This document shows, one piece after another, positions 1-8,954 of a stretch of 64,000 nucleotides of DNA. Source of the DNA: Lonsdalea iberica (GTDB taxonomy: Bacteria > Pseudomonadota > Gammaproteobacteria > Enterobacterales > Enterobacteriaceae); assembly GCF_002111585.1 (NCBI RefSeq), contig NZ_LUTP01000007.1, positions 61,829-125,828 on the forward strand, given 5' to 3'. The notes beneath the pieces were generated by a model. That model was not told where the DNA came from. It did not search any database and was given only the letters and a program-made list of their open reading frames with translations. A program made the position numbers and the translations under genes. Numbering within the stretch: the first letter of the stretch is position 1; each line of letters begins with the position of its first letter.

Positions 1-870
1 GTAGTAGAGCGCCCGATAGGCCAACAGCGCGGCGATAATCTCCCCATGAGTGAACGGCCTGCCTGCCAACAGCGCCAGAAATATCGCCTCTAGCACCCCG
101 ATGCCCGCAGGGACATTGGCGACAAGACAGGCGATGCTGGCGATCAGCAGGACGCCGAAAACCATTATAAAATCGGCCTTTTGCCCCAGCAGCAGCCAGA
201 TAATCCCACCCATAATCAGCCAGTTCAGCGATGAAACCAGCAGCTGCAAGCAGGCCATTTTCAGCGACGGCAGCGAAAACTTCATGCCGCGAAACGACAG
301 ACGACGACGGTGAGAAAAGGCGCATGACCACAGATAGCCTGTGATCACCAGCAGCAGCGTGTAGCCGATCAGGCGGAGGGCGACATCGCCAATCACCCAG
401 TTCCCCGGCATATGCAACGGTCCGAAGGCGAATACGCCGCCCGCGAGCAGGATATAACCCAGCCAGTTAGTGGCGATGCTGAGGGAAAACATTTTTGTGA
501 TGGTGCTGCTCTTCAGTCCCAGCCGTGAGTAGAGCCGAAACCGCATGCCGACGCCGCCCACCCACGCGCCAAGCGTGAAATTGAACGCATAGCAAATCAT
601 GGAGACCAGCAGCACCTGCAGGCGGGGAAGCGGGTGGCGGCAGTAGGCGCGTCCAAGCAGGTCGTAGACGCCATACAACAGATAGCTGATCGCCACCAGA
701 CCGGCAATGAGATAGACCACCTGACGGTTGTAGGCCAGGATCGCATGCAGCACCTCTGTCCAATCCACGTTCTGCGCAAAGATGACCAGCAGCACGACCA
801 CCGCAATGAGAAATAGCGCGGCGACACTCTTCTTGAGTAGCGTTTTCTTCTTGCGGCGACTGACCTTCAT
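1..870 (-). CDS. ybhN: YbhN-family inner membrane protein (LPG synthase-type membrane domain), 3' part cut by window edge
   Basis: The reverse strand reads from ATG at 870 to the window edge without a stop, giving about 290 residues of a very hydrophobic protein with many predicted membrane helices. The N-terminus is basic (MKVSRRKKKTLLKK) and leads into the first helix. Family features visible are a GAWVGGVGMRFRLYSRLGL stretch after the third helix and a glycine-rich segment near the end (NVPAGIGVLEAIFL). This is typical of the UPF0104 / lysylphosphatidylglycerol-synthase membrane region. The start overlaps the stop of the cardiolipin synthase gene by four bases (ATGA), so the two are one operon as in E. 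coli ybhO-ybhN. Transport or phospholipid handling is inferred from family and partner only. The gene runs off the left edge, so the C-terminus is not visible. Confidence 0.85.
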   Translation of the reverse strand, partial: MKVSRRKKKTLLKKSVAALFLIAVVVLLVIFAQNVDWTEVLHAILAYNRQVVYLIAGLVAISYLLYGVYDLLGRAYCRHPLPRLQVLLVSMICYAFNFTLGAWVGGVGMRFRLYSRLGLKSSTITKMFSLSIATNWLGYILLAGGVFAFGPLHMPGNWVIGDVALRLIGYTLLLVITGYLWSCAFSHRRRLSFRGMKFSLPSLKMACLQLLVSSLNWLIMGGIIWLLLGQKADFIMVFGVLLIASIACLVANVPAGIGVLEAIFLALLAGRPFTHGEIIAALLAYRALYY

Positions 871-2111
871 GATCGCGTGATCTCCTGTTGGGGTAATTCC
901 TCTGTCGTCGCGTTGGTCGGCGACGTCGCTTCCGGGCCGAGCAACTTGAGTCGCGGCGTGTGTGCGGGCAACCAGCCTATCCATGCTGGAAAGTGACGCA
1001 AAAAGTGAAATACCATCACGTTCTGCATCAGCCTCCAGTAGGACCGTTTAGGCAACTGGTCTGCCTCGACGCGCAGGGAGTCTTGCGTCATCAGCGCTTG
1101 CAGATGTTCGCGTAGCTGTCGATTAAAAGCCCGATCATGAATCACCAGATTGGCCTCCAGATTCAGCGCCAGACTTAGCGGATCCAGATTGCTGGAGCCA
1201 ACGGTGGCCCATTTATCGTCCTGTAACGCGATTTTGCCGTGAAGCGGGCGGCGGCGATATTCGTAGATTTCCACGCCGGCGCGCAACAGGTAGTGATACA
1301 GCATGCGAGCGCCGACCAGGACGATCGGCATGTCGGGCTGTCCCTGCACGATAAGACGCACGCGCACGCCGCGAAGTGCGGCTTTACGCATCGACCGCAG
1401 CAAACGGTAGCCGGGGAAAAAGTAGGCATTGGCGATCACCACCTCACGTTTGGCCTGACGCAGCATCGAGAGATAGTGTTTTTCGATATCGTCGCGGTGG
1501 GAGGCGTTGTCGCGAATGACGAACAGCGCCTGCGCGTCTCCCGGATGGCGGTTACGGACGGGGCGCCGGAAGCGGCTTTGCCACCAGCGTTTCGGCGGCG
1601 CTTCATGGGCCAAAACGTCCGTGACATAGCGATAAACGTCTTGCACCACCGGTCCACGGACTTTGACGGCATAGTCCTGCTTGGCTTCCGGACCGGCATC
1701 GGTCATGTGATCTCTGGCGTAATTGATGCCGCCGACCCACGCGGCCGCGCCGTCGACCACGACGATCTTACGATGCAGACGACGAAATAGATTGGTGCGC
1801 ATGCCGAGCAGTCGCGGGCGAGGATCGTAGAAGCGGACGCGGACGCCTGCCGCCGTCATCGGCGCCAGAAAGCCAGCGGACAGATCGTGCGAGCCAAATC
1901 CGTCCGCCAAAACATCCACGCTGACGCCGCGCTGCGCGGCTTCGGTCAGCACGTCGCGCAGCGCGGTGCCGATCTCATCCTCGAACCAGATGAAGGTTTC
2001 CAATATCACCTGGCGCCGGGCCTGGCGAATGGCGGAAAAAACGCTGGGGTAGAAAGCGTCGCCGTTGATCAGCAGCTCGAACTGATTGTCATCACGCCAT
2101 GTCGCTTTCAT
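867..2111 (-). CDS. clsB: cardiolipin synthase B (phospholipase D superfamily)
   Basis: The 414-residue protein carries two HKD phospholipase-D motifs. The first has H113, K115 and D120 within HRKIVVVDGAAAWVGG; the second has H291, K293 and D298 within HGKIALQDDKWATVGSSNLD. The length fits E. coli ClsB (YbhO, about 413). ClsB makes cardiolipin at the inner membrane by phosphatidyl transfer and can also use phosphatidylethanolamine as donor in E. coli. It overlaps ybhN downstream by four bases, so translation is probably coupled. The E. coli operon begins with ybhP, a DNase-like gene; that gene is not present upstream here, where about 490 bases without a gene separate clsB from rhlE. Confidence 0.93.
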   Translation of the reverse strand: MKATWRDDNQFELLINGDAFYPSVFSAIRQARRQVILETFIWFEDEIGTALRDVLTEAAQRGVSVDVLADGFGSHDLSAGFLAPMTAAGVRVRFYDPRPRLLGMRTNLFRRLHRKIVVVDGAAAWVGGINYARDHMTDAGPEAKQDYAVKVRGPVVQDVYRYVTDVLAHEAPPKRWWQSRFRRPVRNRHPGDAQALFVIRDNASHRDDIEKHYLSMLRQAKREVVIANAYFFPGYRLLRSMRKAALRGVRVRLIVQGQPDMPIVLVGARMLYHYLLRAGVEIYEYRRRPLHGKIALQDDKWATVGSSNLDPLSLALNLEANLVIHDRAFNRQLREHLQALMTQDSLRVEADQLPKRSYWRLMQNVMVFHFLRHFPAWIGWLPAHTPRLKLLGPEATSPTNATTEELPQQEITRS

Positions 2112-2597
2112 CCATTTTTCTCCCGATAGCGCTGGAAGGCGAACCGCCGATAGCGGGGGCTTGCCCGTGACAAAGTATAGACTTTGGCATAGACGACGTA
2201 CCCAGATCCATCCTAAATTCAGCAGGATCGGACGGTCTCCGGCGTGTCGTCAGGTGTCAGGCAGGCGGCAATGAACCCGCGGTCCAATGCGGTGAGCGCC
2301 GTGGCGGCAAACAGGGAAAATGGCGCTAAGACTGGGGCAGAGATAGCGTTAATCGACAAAAAGGCACAGTGGGCGGCGGGTTTTCCTCCTTAAAGTGTGA
2401 TGCAGGTAGAAAAATCCCTGATAGTCATCATTTCCTGATACAATCATTGGCAGTTATGCACCGTAGTTTGTGCCCATTCATCTGGGTTAGCGCATCGCGT
2501 ACGCACACCGGACGTCGCGCCGAAACCCATCTTGTTATCGCCCTGGAAACTACGCCGACGTTTGTCCGGTCAGGGTCGATCTGGAGTTGTTCTCAAT
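2112..2597. other. intergenic region between divergent clsB and rhlE
   Basis: These 486 bases separate two divergent genes and must hold both promoters. No open frame here looks like a gene, and no ybhP homologue is present. I found no promoter or operator that I could support. The rhlE ribosome binding site is at the right end (GGAG at 2583-2586). Confidence 0.5.
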
Positions 2598-3956
2598 ATG
2601 TCTTTTGAATCTCTCGGCCTGAGCGCCGATATTTTACGTGCCGTGGAAGAGCAGGGTTATCGTGAGCCGACGCCGGTACAGAGTCAGGCGATCCCGCTGG
2701 TATTGGCCGGCCGCGACCTGATGGCCAGCGCTCAGACCGGTACGGGCAAAACGGCGGGCTTTACGTTGCCGCTGCTGCAGATGCTCAGCTCGAAGCCCCT
2801 GTCGAAAGGTCGTCGCCCGGTTCGTGCGCTGATCCTGACGCCGACCCGTGAACTGGCGGCGCAGATTGGCGAAAACGTTCAGTCTTATAGCAAATACCTG
2901 AGCCTGCGTTCGCTGGTCGTGTTCGGCGGCGTCAGCATCAATCCGCAAATGATGAAACTGCGCGGCGGCGTGGATATTCTGGTGGCGACACCGGGTCGAC
3001 TGCTGGATCTGGAACACCAGAACGCGGTAGACCTGTCTCAGGTCGAGGTGCTGGTGCTGGATGAAGCGGACCGTATGCTGGATATGGGCTTCATCCACGA
3101 CATCCGTCGCGTGCTGTCGAAATTGCCGACTCGCCGTCAAAACCTGATGTTCTCCGCCACGTTCTCCGATGACATCAAAGGGTTGGCCAACTCTCTGCTG
3201 AACAACCCGGCCTCTGTGGAAGTGGTGCGTCGCAACACCCCGTCAGAACTGGTGACGCAGCATGTGCATATGGTCGACAAAAAACGCAAACGCGAACTGT
3301 TGTCTCAGCTGATTGGTCAAAACGAATGGCGTCAGGTGCTGGTCTTCACCCGTACCAAACACGGCGCCAACCATCTGGCTGAACAGCTGGAAAAAGACGG
3401 CATCACTGCCGCGGCGATCCACGGTAATAAGAGCCAGGGCGCACGCACCCGGGCGCTGGCTAACTTCAAAGATGGTTCTATTCGTGTGCTGGTGGCGACC
3501 GATATCGCGGCGCGTGGTCTGGACATCGACCACCTTCCGCACGTTGTGAACTACGAGCTGCCGAACGTACCGGAAGATTACGTTCACCGTATCGGCCGTA
3601 CCGGTCGAGCCGCCTCCACCGGCGAAGCGCTGTCGCTGGTCTGCGTGGACGAACACAAACTGCTGCGCGATATCGAACGTCTGCTGAAGCGTGAGATCCC
3701 GCGGATGGCGGTGCCGGGCTATGAGCCAGACCCGACGATCAAGGCCGATCCGATTCAGAATGGTCGTCAGGGCGGCCGCGGCGGTCGTCCGTCGTCTGCC
3801 CCGCGTGCCGGCGGCGGTGCGCGTCAAGGTAATCACCGCGGCGGCGCAGGTGAGGGCGGTCGTCCGGCTCGTCAGGGCGCTCCTCGCTCCGGCGGCGCGC
3901 GTGACGGCCAGGCTCGTCGCGCTCGGCCAAGCCACAAACCGGCGTCCAAAGCCTAG
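2598..3956 (+). CDS. rhlE: DEAD-box ATP-dependent RNA helicase RhlE
   Basis: The frame stays open upstream to 2532, but family alignment puts the start at ATG 2598 (MSFESLGLS), giving 452 residues. Helicase motifs appear in order: Q-motif ([10 protein letters not shown], near 25-33), Walker A AQTGTGKT (45-52), PTREL (82-86), TPGRLLD (131-137), DEAD (155-158), SAT (186-188), [10 protein letters not shown] (301-310) and HRIGRTGR (330-337). The C-terminal 85 or so residues are rich in Gly, Arg and Ala, the usual RNA-binding tail. RhlE acts in ribosome maturation and RNA turnover in the cytoplasm. It is followed by a strong hairpin, so it is probably monocistronic. Confidence 0.96.
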   Translation: MSFESLGLSADILRAVEEQGYREPTPVQSQAIPLVLAGRDLMASAQTGTGKTAGFTLPLLQMLSSKPLSKGRRPVRALILTPTRELAAQIGENVQSYSKYLSLRSLVVFGGVSINPQMMKLRGGVDILVATPGRLLDLEHQNAVDLSQVEVLVLDEADRMLDMGFIHDIRRVLSKLPTRRQNLMFSATFSDDIKGLANSLLNNPASVEVVRRNTPSELVTQHVHMVDKKRKRELLSQLIGQNEWRQVLVFTRTKHGANHLAEQLEKDGITAAAIHGNKSQGARTRALANFKDGSIRVLVATDIAARGLDIDHLPHVVNYELPNVPEDYVHRIGRTGRAASTGEALSLVCVDEHKLLRDIERLLKREIPRMAVPGYEPDPTIKADPIQNGRQGGRGGRPSSAPRAGGGARQGNHRGGAGEGGRPARQGAPRSGGARDGQARRARPSHKPASKA

Positions 3957-3964
3957 TTTGTGTG

Positions 3965-3988
3965 ACAGGCGGCCTTCGGGCCGCCTGT
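3965..3988 (+). terminator. hairpin terminator after rhlE
   Basis: A perfect 10-bp stem ACAGGCGGCC / GGCCGCCTGT closes a TTCG tetraloop directly after the rhlE stop. The following T-tract is interrupted (TCGTTCGT), so termination may be partial or bidirectional; the convergent EamA gene ends at 4005. Confidence 0.75.
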
Positions 3989-4004
3989 TCGTTCGTGCGT
4001 CTGT

Positions 4005-4907
4005 TCAATGCGCCGGGCGGAACGTCAGCGTCTTTTTACGGCGTGGACGATAAAACATCACTGCATTACCCGCCAGAATCAATACCAGACCGATCACCGC
4101 ATTCACTCGCCACTCATACCCTTCGAATATCGTTGAAAGCGATAGCGCGACCAGCGGGAACAACAGCGTGGCATACGCCGCCTGACTCGCGCCGATTCGC
4201 CCCACCAGTAGGAAATAAGCTCCGAAGCCGATGACCGAGCCGACGACGGCCAGATAGCTCAGCGATCCCAGATAGCGCGCCGTCAACTCGGGCGTAAAGA
4301 CATAGCCCATCATCACGGCAGTGATCCCCACGGTTAGCGCGCCGTAGCCCATGCCCCAGCCATTGGTCGTCATAATGTCGCGCCCCTGCCGCTGGTGCTG
4401 AAGGCTGATGATGTTACCCAGTGAAAAGCAGTAGGTCGCCAGCAGGCATAATCCGGCCCCCTGTAGTAAGTGTGAACCGGCGTTGATCTGCATCAGATCG
4501 TGCCAGAACAGCAGGACGATGCCTGCCAACCCCAGCGGCGCAGCCAACCACACATTGCGCGTCAGTCGCTGCCCCAGCATCAGTCGGGCGTTAAACGCGT
4601 TGAACAACACCGCCATCGAGAAAATCACCGATTCGAGACCACTCGAAATCCAGACAATGGCGTGATAAAAACAGATCATGTTGATGCCGAAAACCGTCAC
4701 GCCCTGCACCAGGCAGAGCAGGTGTCCGCGCCACGGCAGGGGCCGTAAACGGCCGGTCAGCTTGAGGAATGACAGCAGCAGCGCGGACGCGATGGCGAAA
4801 CGCCAAAACACCGACACTTCCGGGGCGACGCTTCCGTGTTGCAGGCTGATCGCCAGCCAGGTGGTTCCCCAGATTAGGACGACGAGCAAATAGAGCAGGA
4901 TATTCAT
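4005..4907 (-). CDS. EamA/DMT-family transporter
   Basis: This 300-residue protein has about ten hydrophobic segments in two similar halves, the standard layout of drug/metabolite transporters of the EamA family. The N-terminal helix contains the typical LIWGTTWLAI, and a second repeat near 230-260 contains SVIGFGAYFLLVGRIGAS. Such proteins export amino acids, nucleosides or metabolites; the substrate cannot be read from sequence. It is divergent from an AraC regulator at 5019, which may control it. The basic C-terminus (RPRRKKTL) is probably cytoplasmic. It is not rhtA, whose E. coli place between dps and ompX is empty here. Confidence 0.88.
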   Translation of the reverse strand: MNILLYLLVVLIWGTTWLAISLQHGSVAPEVSVFWRFAIASALLLSFLKLTGRLRPLPWRGHLLCLVQGVTVFGINMICFYHAIVWISSGLESVIFSMAVLFNAFNARLMLGQRLTRNVWLAAPLGLAGIVLLFWHDLMQINAGSHLLQGAGLCLLATYCFSLGNIISLQHQRQGRDIMTTNGWGMGYGALTVGITAVMMGYVFTPELTARYLGSLSYLAVVGSVIGFGAYFLLVGRIGASQAAYATLLFPLVALSLSTIFEGYEWRVNAVIGLVLILAGNAVMFYRPRRKKTLTFRPAH

Positions 4908-5018
4908 GGTTGATTCTCTGTAGAGGCTGATACCCTTCAGTATCCAGCAGGGCGCGATGGACGCGCTGTCACGGTTTTGCGCCGTTTACCATCACATTGC
5001 GGTTTTTTAGAGGACATT

Positions 5019-5891
5019 ATGGCGAGCTATGAGGCATTGGACGTTTTGCAGCACTATAAAACGCGTTTGCGGGATTCGGTGGATCTCAACAACGGCGTCT
5101 GTCTGGCGTCATGGCAAAACTGCCACGACCGCGTCACGCTTGAAAATACCCATCATCACACCTTAAGCCTGTATGTCGCCGGAGGCTATGAGTCCTACCA
5201 TAAACGGGCGGACGGCTGGTTTAACGGCGGCGGACCGGATCGCTTTTGTCTGATGCCGAAACACAGCATTTCCACTTGGGATATCCGTAGCGATCTTCAG
5301 TTTGTGCACCTGTATTACACCGACGTGCACCTGCGCGATCTGGCCGAACAGATTTGGGATCGCAGCCCGGCGAGCTTGCAGCTGGAAGAGCGGGTATTCG
5401 GCGACGATCCGCAGATTGCCAGCCTGTACAGACATTTTCTGCTGCGGCATAGCTGGCAAGACGCCGCCGACAGACTCACGCTGACCACGGCCTCGACGCT
5501 GCTGATGACTCATGTGCTGCGCCGCTACACCCAGTTGCAGTGGGCACTGCCGACGGTACGCGGCGGACTGGCGCCGAGGGTTCGTCAACGCCTACGGGCG
5601 CTGATCGACGCGCGGCTGGCGGAGCCTCTAACGCTGGCGGACCTGGCCGCCGAGGCCGGGCTGAGTGAATTTCACTTTGCGCGCATGTTTCGTCACAGCG
5701 AGGGAATGGCGCCGCATCAGTTTGTGATGCAGGCCCGCCTCGAACGTGCGTATCACCTTGTTCGCGATACCGCGCTGCCAATGACGGATATCGCGTTGGC
5801 GTGCGGATTCAGCTCCTCCAGCCACTTCAGTCAGCGATTTCGTGCCGCGTACGGCATCACGCCTTCGGTGATGCGGCAAAAAAGTGGATAG
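5019..5891 (+). CDS. AraC-family transcriptional regulator
   Basis: I place the start at ATG 5019 because AGAGGA lies just upstream; the longer frame from 4977 adds a poor N-terminus. The product is 290 residues. Residues from about 190 to 290 form the AraC DNA-binding domain with two helix-turn-helix units: LADLAAEAGLSEFHFARMF, then MTDIALACGFSSSSHFSQRF followed by the AYGITPSVMR signature. The N-terminal 170 residues are an effector domain of unknown ligand. The gene is divergent from the EamA exporter with about 110 bases between starts, which suggests local control of an efflux function. Confidence 0.9.
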   Translation: MASYEALDVLQHYKTRLRDSVDLNNGVCLASWQNCHDRVTLENTHHHTLSLYVAGGYESYHKRADGWFNGGGPDRFCLMPKHSISTWDIRSDLQFVHLYYTDVHLRDLAEQIWDRSPASLQLEERVFGDDPQIASLYRHFLLRHSWQDAADRLTLTTASTLLMTHVLRRYTQLQWALPTVRGGLAPRVRQRLRALIDARLAEPLTLADLAAEAGLSEFHFARMFRHSEGMAPHQFVMQARLERAYHLVRDTALPMTDIALACGFSSSSHFSQRFRAAYGITPSVMRQKSG

Positions 5892-5984
5892 GGGGAGCCG
5901 CATGGGTCGGTGTTTTCCGTTGCGTTGGCTTGTCCGCTGACAGTACCATTGCGGGCCGAAATTGATCTGAGCTGAATGATATCT

Positions 5985-6920
5985 ATGCGCGTGCTGCTGG
6001 CCCCGATGGAAGGGGTGTTGGACTCTCTGGTCCGTGAACTGCTGACTGAAGTCAATGACTACGACCTGTGTATTACGGAATTCCTGCGCGTGGTCGATCA
6101 ACGGCTGCCGGTCAAATCCTTTTATCGCCTGTGCCCCGAACTGCGTCATGCCAGCCGCACGCCGTCGGGCACGCGAGTGCGTGTTCAACTGCTGGGACAG
6201 CACCCGCAGTGGCTGGCCGAAAATGCGGCCCGCGCGGTGGAATTGGGCTCCTTCGGCGTCGATCTGAACTGCGGCTGTCCCTCAAAGCTGGTGAACGGCA
6301 GCGGCGGCGGGGCCACGTTGCTCAAGGATCCGGAACTGATTTATCAGGGCGTCAAGGCGATGCGGGCGGCGGTGCCGGAGACGATGCCGGTGACCGCGAA
6401 AGTCAGGCTGGGCTGGGCGTCCGACAGCCATCGTTTCGAAATCGCCGACGCCGTGCAGCAGGCGGGGGCCACGGAACTGGCGGTGCACGGGCGCACCAAA
6501 GAGGACGGGTATCGGGCGGAGCGCATCAACTGGAAGGCGATTGGCGAGATCCGCCGACGGCTGTCCATCCCGGTGATCGCCAACGGCGAAATCTGGGATT
6601 ATGCCAGCGCACAGGCCTGTATGCAGGCCACGGGATGCGATGCGGTGATGTTGGGCCGTGGAGCGTTGAACGTGCCGAACCTGAGTCGGGTCATCAAATA
6701 TAACGCACCCCGGATGCCATGGCCGGACGTGATTCGGCTGCTGCAAAAGTACGTGAGGCTAGAAAAGCAGGGCGATACCGGTCTGTACCATGTCGCGCGC
6801 ATCAAACAGTGGCTCGGCTACCTGCGCAAAGAGTATGACGAAGCCGCCGGACTGTTCGCCGAAGTCCGCGCACTGACGTCCTCCGGCGCCATCGCCCGCG
6901 TTATCGACGCGGCGCATTAA
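5985..6920 (+). CDS. dusC: tRNA-dihydrouridine(16) synthase DusC
   Basis: The 311-residue product starts [15 protein letters not shown] at 5985, matching the E. coli DusC start; a Met three codons upstream is less likely. Dus landmarks are LAPMEG at the start, the catalytic-cysteine segment DLNCGCPSK (near residue 96), VKVRLGW-like [25 protein letters not shown] and [13 protein letters not shown]. DusC reduces U16 in the D-loop of tRNA with FMN and NADPH. It is flanked by the AraC gene and by a long spacer, so it appears to stand alone. Confidence 0.96.
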   Translation: MRVLLAPMEGVLDSLVRELLTEVNDYDLCITEFLRVVDQRLPVKSFYRLCPELRHASRTPSGTRVRVQLLGQHPQWLAENAARAVELGSFGVDLNCGCPSKLVNGSGGGATLLKDPELIYQGVKAMRAAVPETMPVTAKVRLGWASDSHRFEIADAVQQAGATELAVHGRTKEDGYRAERINWKAIGEIRRRLSIPVIANGEIWDYASAQACMQATGCDAVMLGRGALNVPNLSRVIKYNAPRMPWPDVIRLLQKYVRLEKQGDTGLYHVARIKQWLGYLRKEYDEAAGLFAEVRALTSSGAIARVIDAAH

Positions 6921-7305
6921 TCTTTCCTTGCTTGTCAGCGAGTTTTTCAACCCTGCCGTACGATGTTTTACTCTGGAGTAGACTGTGCTTTGCCTGTTCT
7001 CGCGATAGGACTTTTCACCCAGATCGTTATATCTAGACGTCATTAGCGCAAACTCAGACTTTTGTTGATAATAGCCGCGACATTCATAGCGCGTACAAAT
7101 GCGCCATCACAGCCGCCTGTCTCAATGCCTTATTCGGCGTTGAGGTCAGCGCCGCTTTTGTTCGTCAATATTTAGCCCGAAATAAGGCGTTTACGGTTAT
7201 ATACCGCTGTTATTCATGGCAATGCCGCAATGAACCGATTAATTAAAACACGTTTCTTTCTGGGAATAATTTTCTAGCCAGGATTGCCTGTAACGGAGGA
7301 AGCCA
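6921..7305. other. intergenic region between dusC and the CYTH gene
   Basis: These 385 bases have no plausible gene. The right half (about 7140-7290) is AT-rich and should contain the promoter of the downstream CYTH gene, whose ribosome binding site GGAGGA is at 7295-7300. I see no defined operator or terminator. Confidence 0.45.
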
Positions 7306-7845
7306 GTGATTGAACATTTCAGAGGAAAATATGAGGTCGCATTAAAGTTCAATATTCAGGATATTGCCGCGTTTCGCGAGCGCTTATTCAGTCACCATCC
7401 TGAGTCTTTCGTTTTTGAAAATAAAGAAAGCGATACCTATTACGACACGGCGGAACAATCGCTAAGTCATAAAAATATCAGCATGTTATTACGATGTATG
7501 GTGCCGTCCGGCATCAAACTGTGGATTGTCAGAGGCCCGCGCCCTGGCTGCAGCGAGATGGTTAACGTCGAGTCGTTTGAACGTACGGACAGTATGTTGA
7601 AAACGCTGGGATTTCAGCAGGTATTTGAAGTGAATAAAACGCGAAGTATTTATTTTCTAGATACTTTTCAAATCACGCTGGATTATATCGAATCGCTGGG
7701 TCATTACGTCGGAATATCCTGTATGACGGAGCACGAAGCGGAATTAGACCGTCTGGGTGAGAAATGTCAGGATTGTGCGCTGGGGTTGGGATTACTGCTG
7801 GATAATATCGAATATCGCTCCTACCGCCAATTATTGGGACATTAG
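7306..7845 (+). CDS. class IV adenylate cyclase-like CYTH protein, probably catalytically inactive
   Basis: A GTG start at 7306 follows GGAGGA. The 179-residue protein resembles Yersinia and Aeromonas CyaB (class IV adenylyl cyclase) from end to end: an N-terminal KYEV-LKF strand, LWIVRGP (72-78), a TRSIYF strand (112-117), and a C-terminal RSYRQLLG. The CYTH signature ExExK is altered. Residues 10-14 read E-V-A-L-K, so the second Glu is Ala12. The later carboxylate that I recall as E136 in the Yersinia enzyme aligns with Gly135 (HYVGISCMT in place of DFAEIAIMT). Both are metal ligands in this family, so cyclase activity is doubtful while the basic triphosphate-binding side (R63, K71, R76, R113) looks kept. 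The class assignment is firm; inactivity is inferred. Confidence 0.85.
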   Translation: MIEHFRGKYEVALKFNIQDIAAFRERLFSHHPESFVFENKESDTYYDTAEQSLSHKNISMLLRCMVPSGIKLWIVRGPRPGCSEMVNVESFERTDSMLKTLGFQQVFEVNKTRSIYFLDTFQITLDYIESLGHYVGISCMTEHEAELDRLGEKCQDCALGLGLLLDNIEYRSYRQLLGH

Positions 7846-7861
7846 TTTGTTGGACTGAAAG

Positions 7862-7887
7862 CGCGCTGCTCTCGTTCGAGCAGCGCG
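7862..7887. terminator. hairpin between convergent CYTH gene and queH
   Basis: A perfect 10-bp inverted repeat CGCGCTGCTC / GAGCAGCGCG encloses the loop TCGTTC. It lies between the stops of two convergent genes and is probably a bidirectional terminator, though the T-tract is weak. Confidence 0.65.
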
Positions 7888-7944
7888 AGATCTTTGGACT
7901 ACCGCTTCACACACAACCCAGCACAATGAGAAATGCCGGACGCA

Positions 7945-8622
7945 TCAGGAAGTGGGTTCGTCGCCGTAAAACAGTTTCCCGATGCGGATGATATCCCGTC
8001 CCTGTGATTTACGGTGTTTATTGGCATCCCGCAAAGAATAAATGCAGCCGCAGTACTCCTGTTGATAGAAGCGCTCCTGCTTGCTGATTTCGACCATGCG
8101 CGCGGAGCCGCCCTGTTTGCGCCAGTTATAGTCCCAGTACACCACGTCAGGGTATTTCTGCGCGGCATTAATGCCGCACTGATTGACCTGCTGCATGTTT
8201 TTCCAGCGGGAAATACCGAGCGAGCTGCTGATGGCGCGGAAGCCGTTTTCATGCGCGTATAGCGCCGCGCGTTCGAAACGCATATCGAAACACATGGTGC
8301 AGCGTTCGCCGCGCTCCGGTTCCCACTCCATGCCTTTCGCACGGTCAAACCAGTTATCCGCATCGTAGTCGGCGTCGACAAACGGAACGCCGTGCTTTTC
8401 GGCGAAGCGGATGTTTTCCTCTTTGCGGATCAGGTACTCCCGCTGAGGATGAATGTTCGGGTTGTAGAAAAAGATCGTGTAATCAATGCCGGAAGCGCTC
8501 AATGCCTCCATCACTTCGCCGGAGCAAGGGGCGCAGCAGGAGTGAAGCAGCAGCTTATCCGCCTCATTAGGCAGCTCCAGTTTCGGGCGTTGAAAGGTTT
8601 TGACGGGGTGCGCATTGGACAT
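7945..8622 (-). CDS. queH: epoxyqueuosine reductase QueH
   Basis: The 225-residue protein is read from ATG 8622 (an in-frame GTG lies four codons upstream). It carries the DUF208/QueH cysteine pattern: [13 protein letters not shown] near the N-terminus gives the first cysteine cluster, [11 protein letters not shown] in the middle gives the second, and YCGC near 190 the last. QueH carries a [4Fe-4S] cluster with a second metal and performs the last step of queuosine formation in tRNA, reducing epoxyqueuosine. It is the non-orthologous counterpart of QueG. The gene is convergent with the CYTH gene and divergent from pbpG. Confidence 0.93.
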   Translation of the reverse strand: MSNAHPVKTFQRPKLELPNEADKLLLHSCCAPCSGEVMEALSASGIDYTIFFYNPNIHPQREYLIRKEENIRFAEKHGVPFVDADYDADNWFDRAKGMEWEPERGERCTMCFDMRFERAALYAHENGFRAISSSLGISRWKNMQQVNQCGINAAQKYPDVVYWDYNWRKQGGSARMVEISKQERFYQQEYCGCIYSLRDANKHRKSQGRDIIRIGKLFYGDEPTS

Positions 8623-8699
8623 AAAGCAATCCACTAATAATGAGAAGAAATTAACCTTATTGAGATAAATTATTAACTATCGCAATAACAATTACAATC

Positions 8700-8716
8700 G
8701 ATCGTCAGCGACGATC
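8700..8716. promoter_or_regulatory. inverted repeat in the queH-pbpG divergent promoter region
   Basis: GATCGTC-AGC-GACGATC is a perfect 7-bp inverted repeat with a 3-base centre. It lies about 80 bases upstream of the queH start. It could be an operator; no regulator is assigned. Confidence 0.35.
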
Positions 8717-8842
8717 TCGGGCGAAAATGAAGATGCCGCCGAGGCGACGTTTAGCCGGGCATGATGTTATCGGGATGCGCCCAGGCATGCCAGCGCAATC
8801 TGCCTATCAAAACGGCGAACCACCGCGCAACGGCCTGTCAAA

Positions 8843-8855
8843 CTTTGTCACAAAG
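8843..8855. promoter_or_regulatory. perfect palindrome upstream of pbpG
   Basis: CTTTGT-C-ACAAAG is a perfect 13-base palindrome about 100 bases upstream of the pbpG start, where a promoter is expected. The 320-base divergent region queH-pbpG holds this site, the repeat at 8700-8716 and no gene. Confidence 0.4.
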
Positions 8856-8954
8856 CTTTTACCGCTGTCCGGATGCGCAGGGTGAGGGCCAACACTATAA
8901 TGCCCGGGTCGTCCCAAACCTATTCCGCCAAATCAATTTATAAGCTACTGAATA

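Noticed and set aside
3243..3935. Long reverse-strand open frame inside rhlE
   Set aside because: It is a mirror frame of a high-GC helicase gene with all motifs on the plus strand; it has no ribosome binding site or recognisable domain.
6068..6703. Overlapping plus-strand frame inside dusC
   Set aside because: It is an alternate frame of dusC without a start signal; dusC itself is complete and matches its family end to end.
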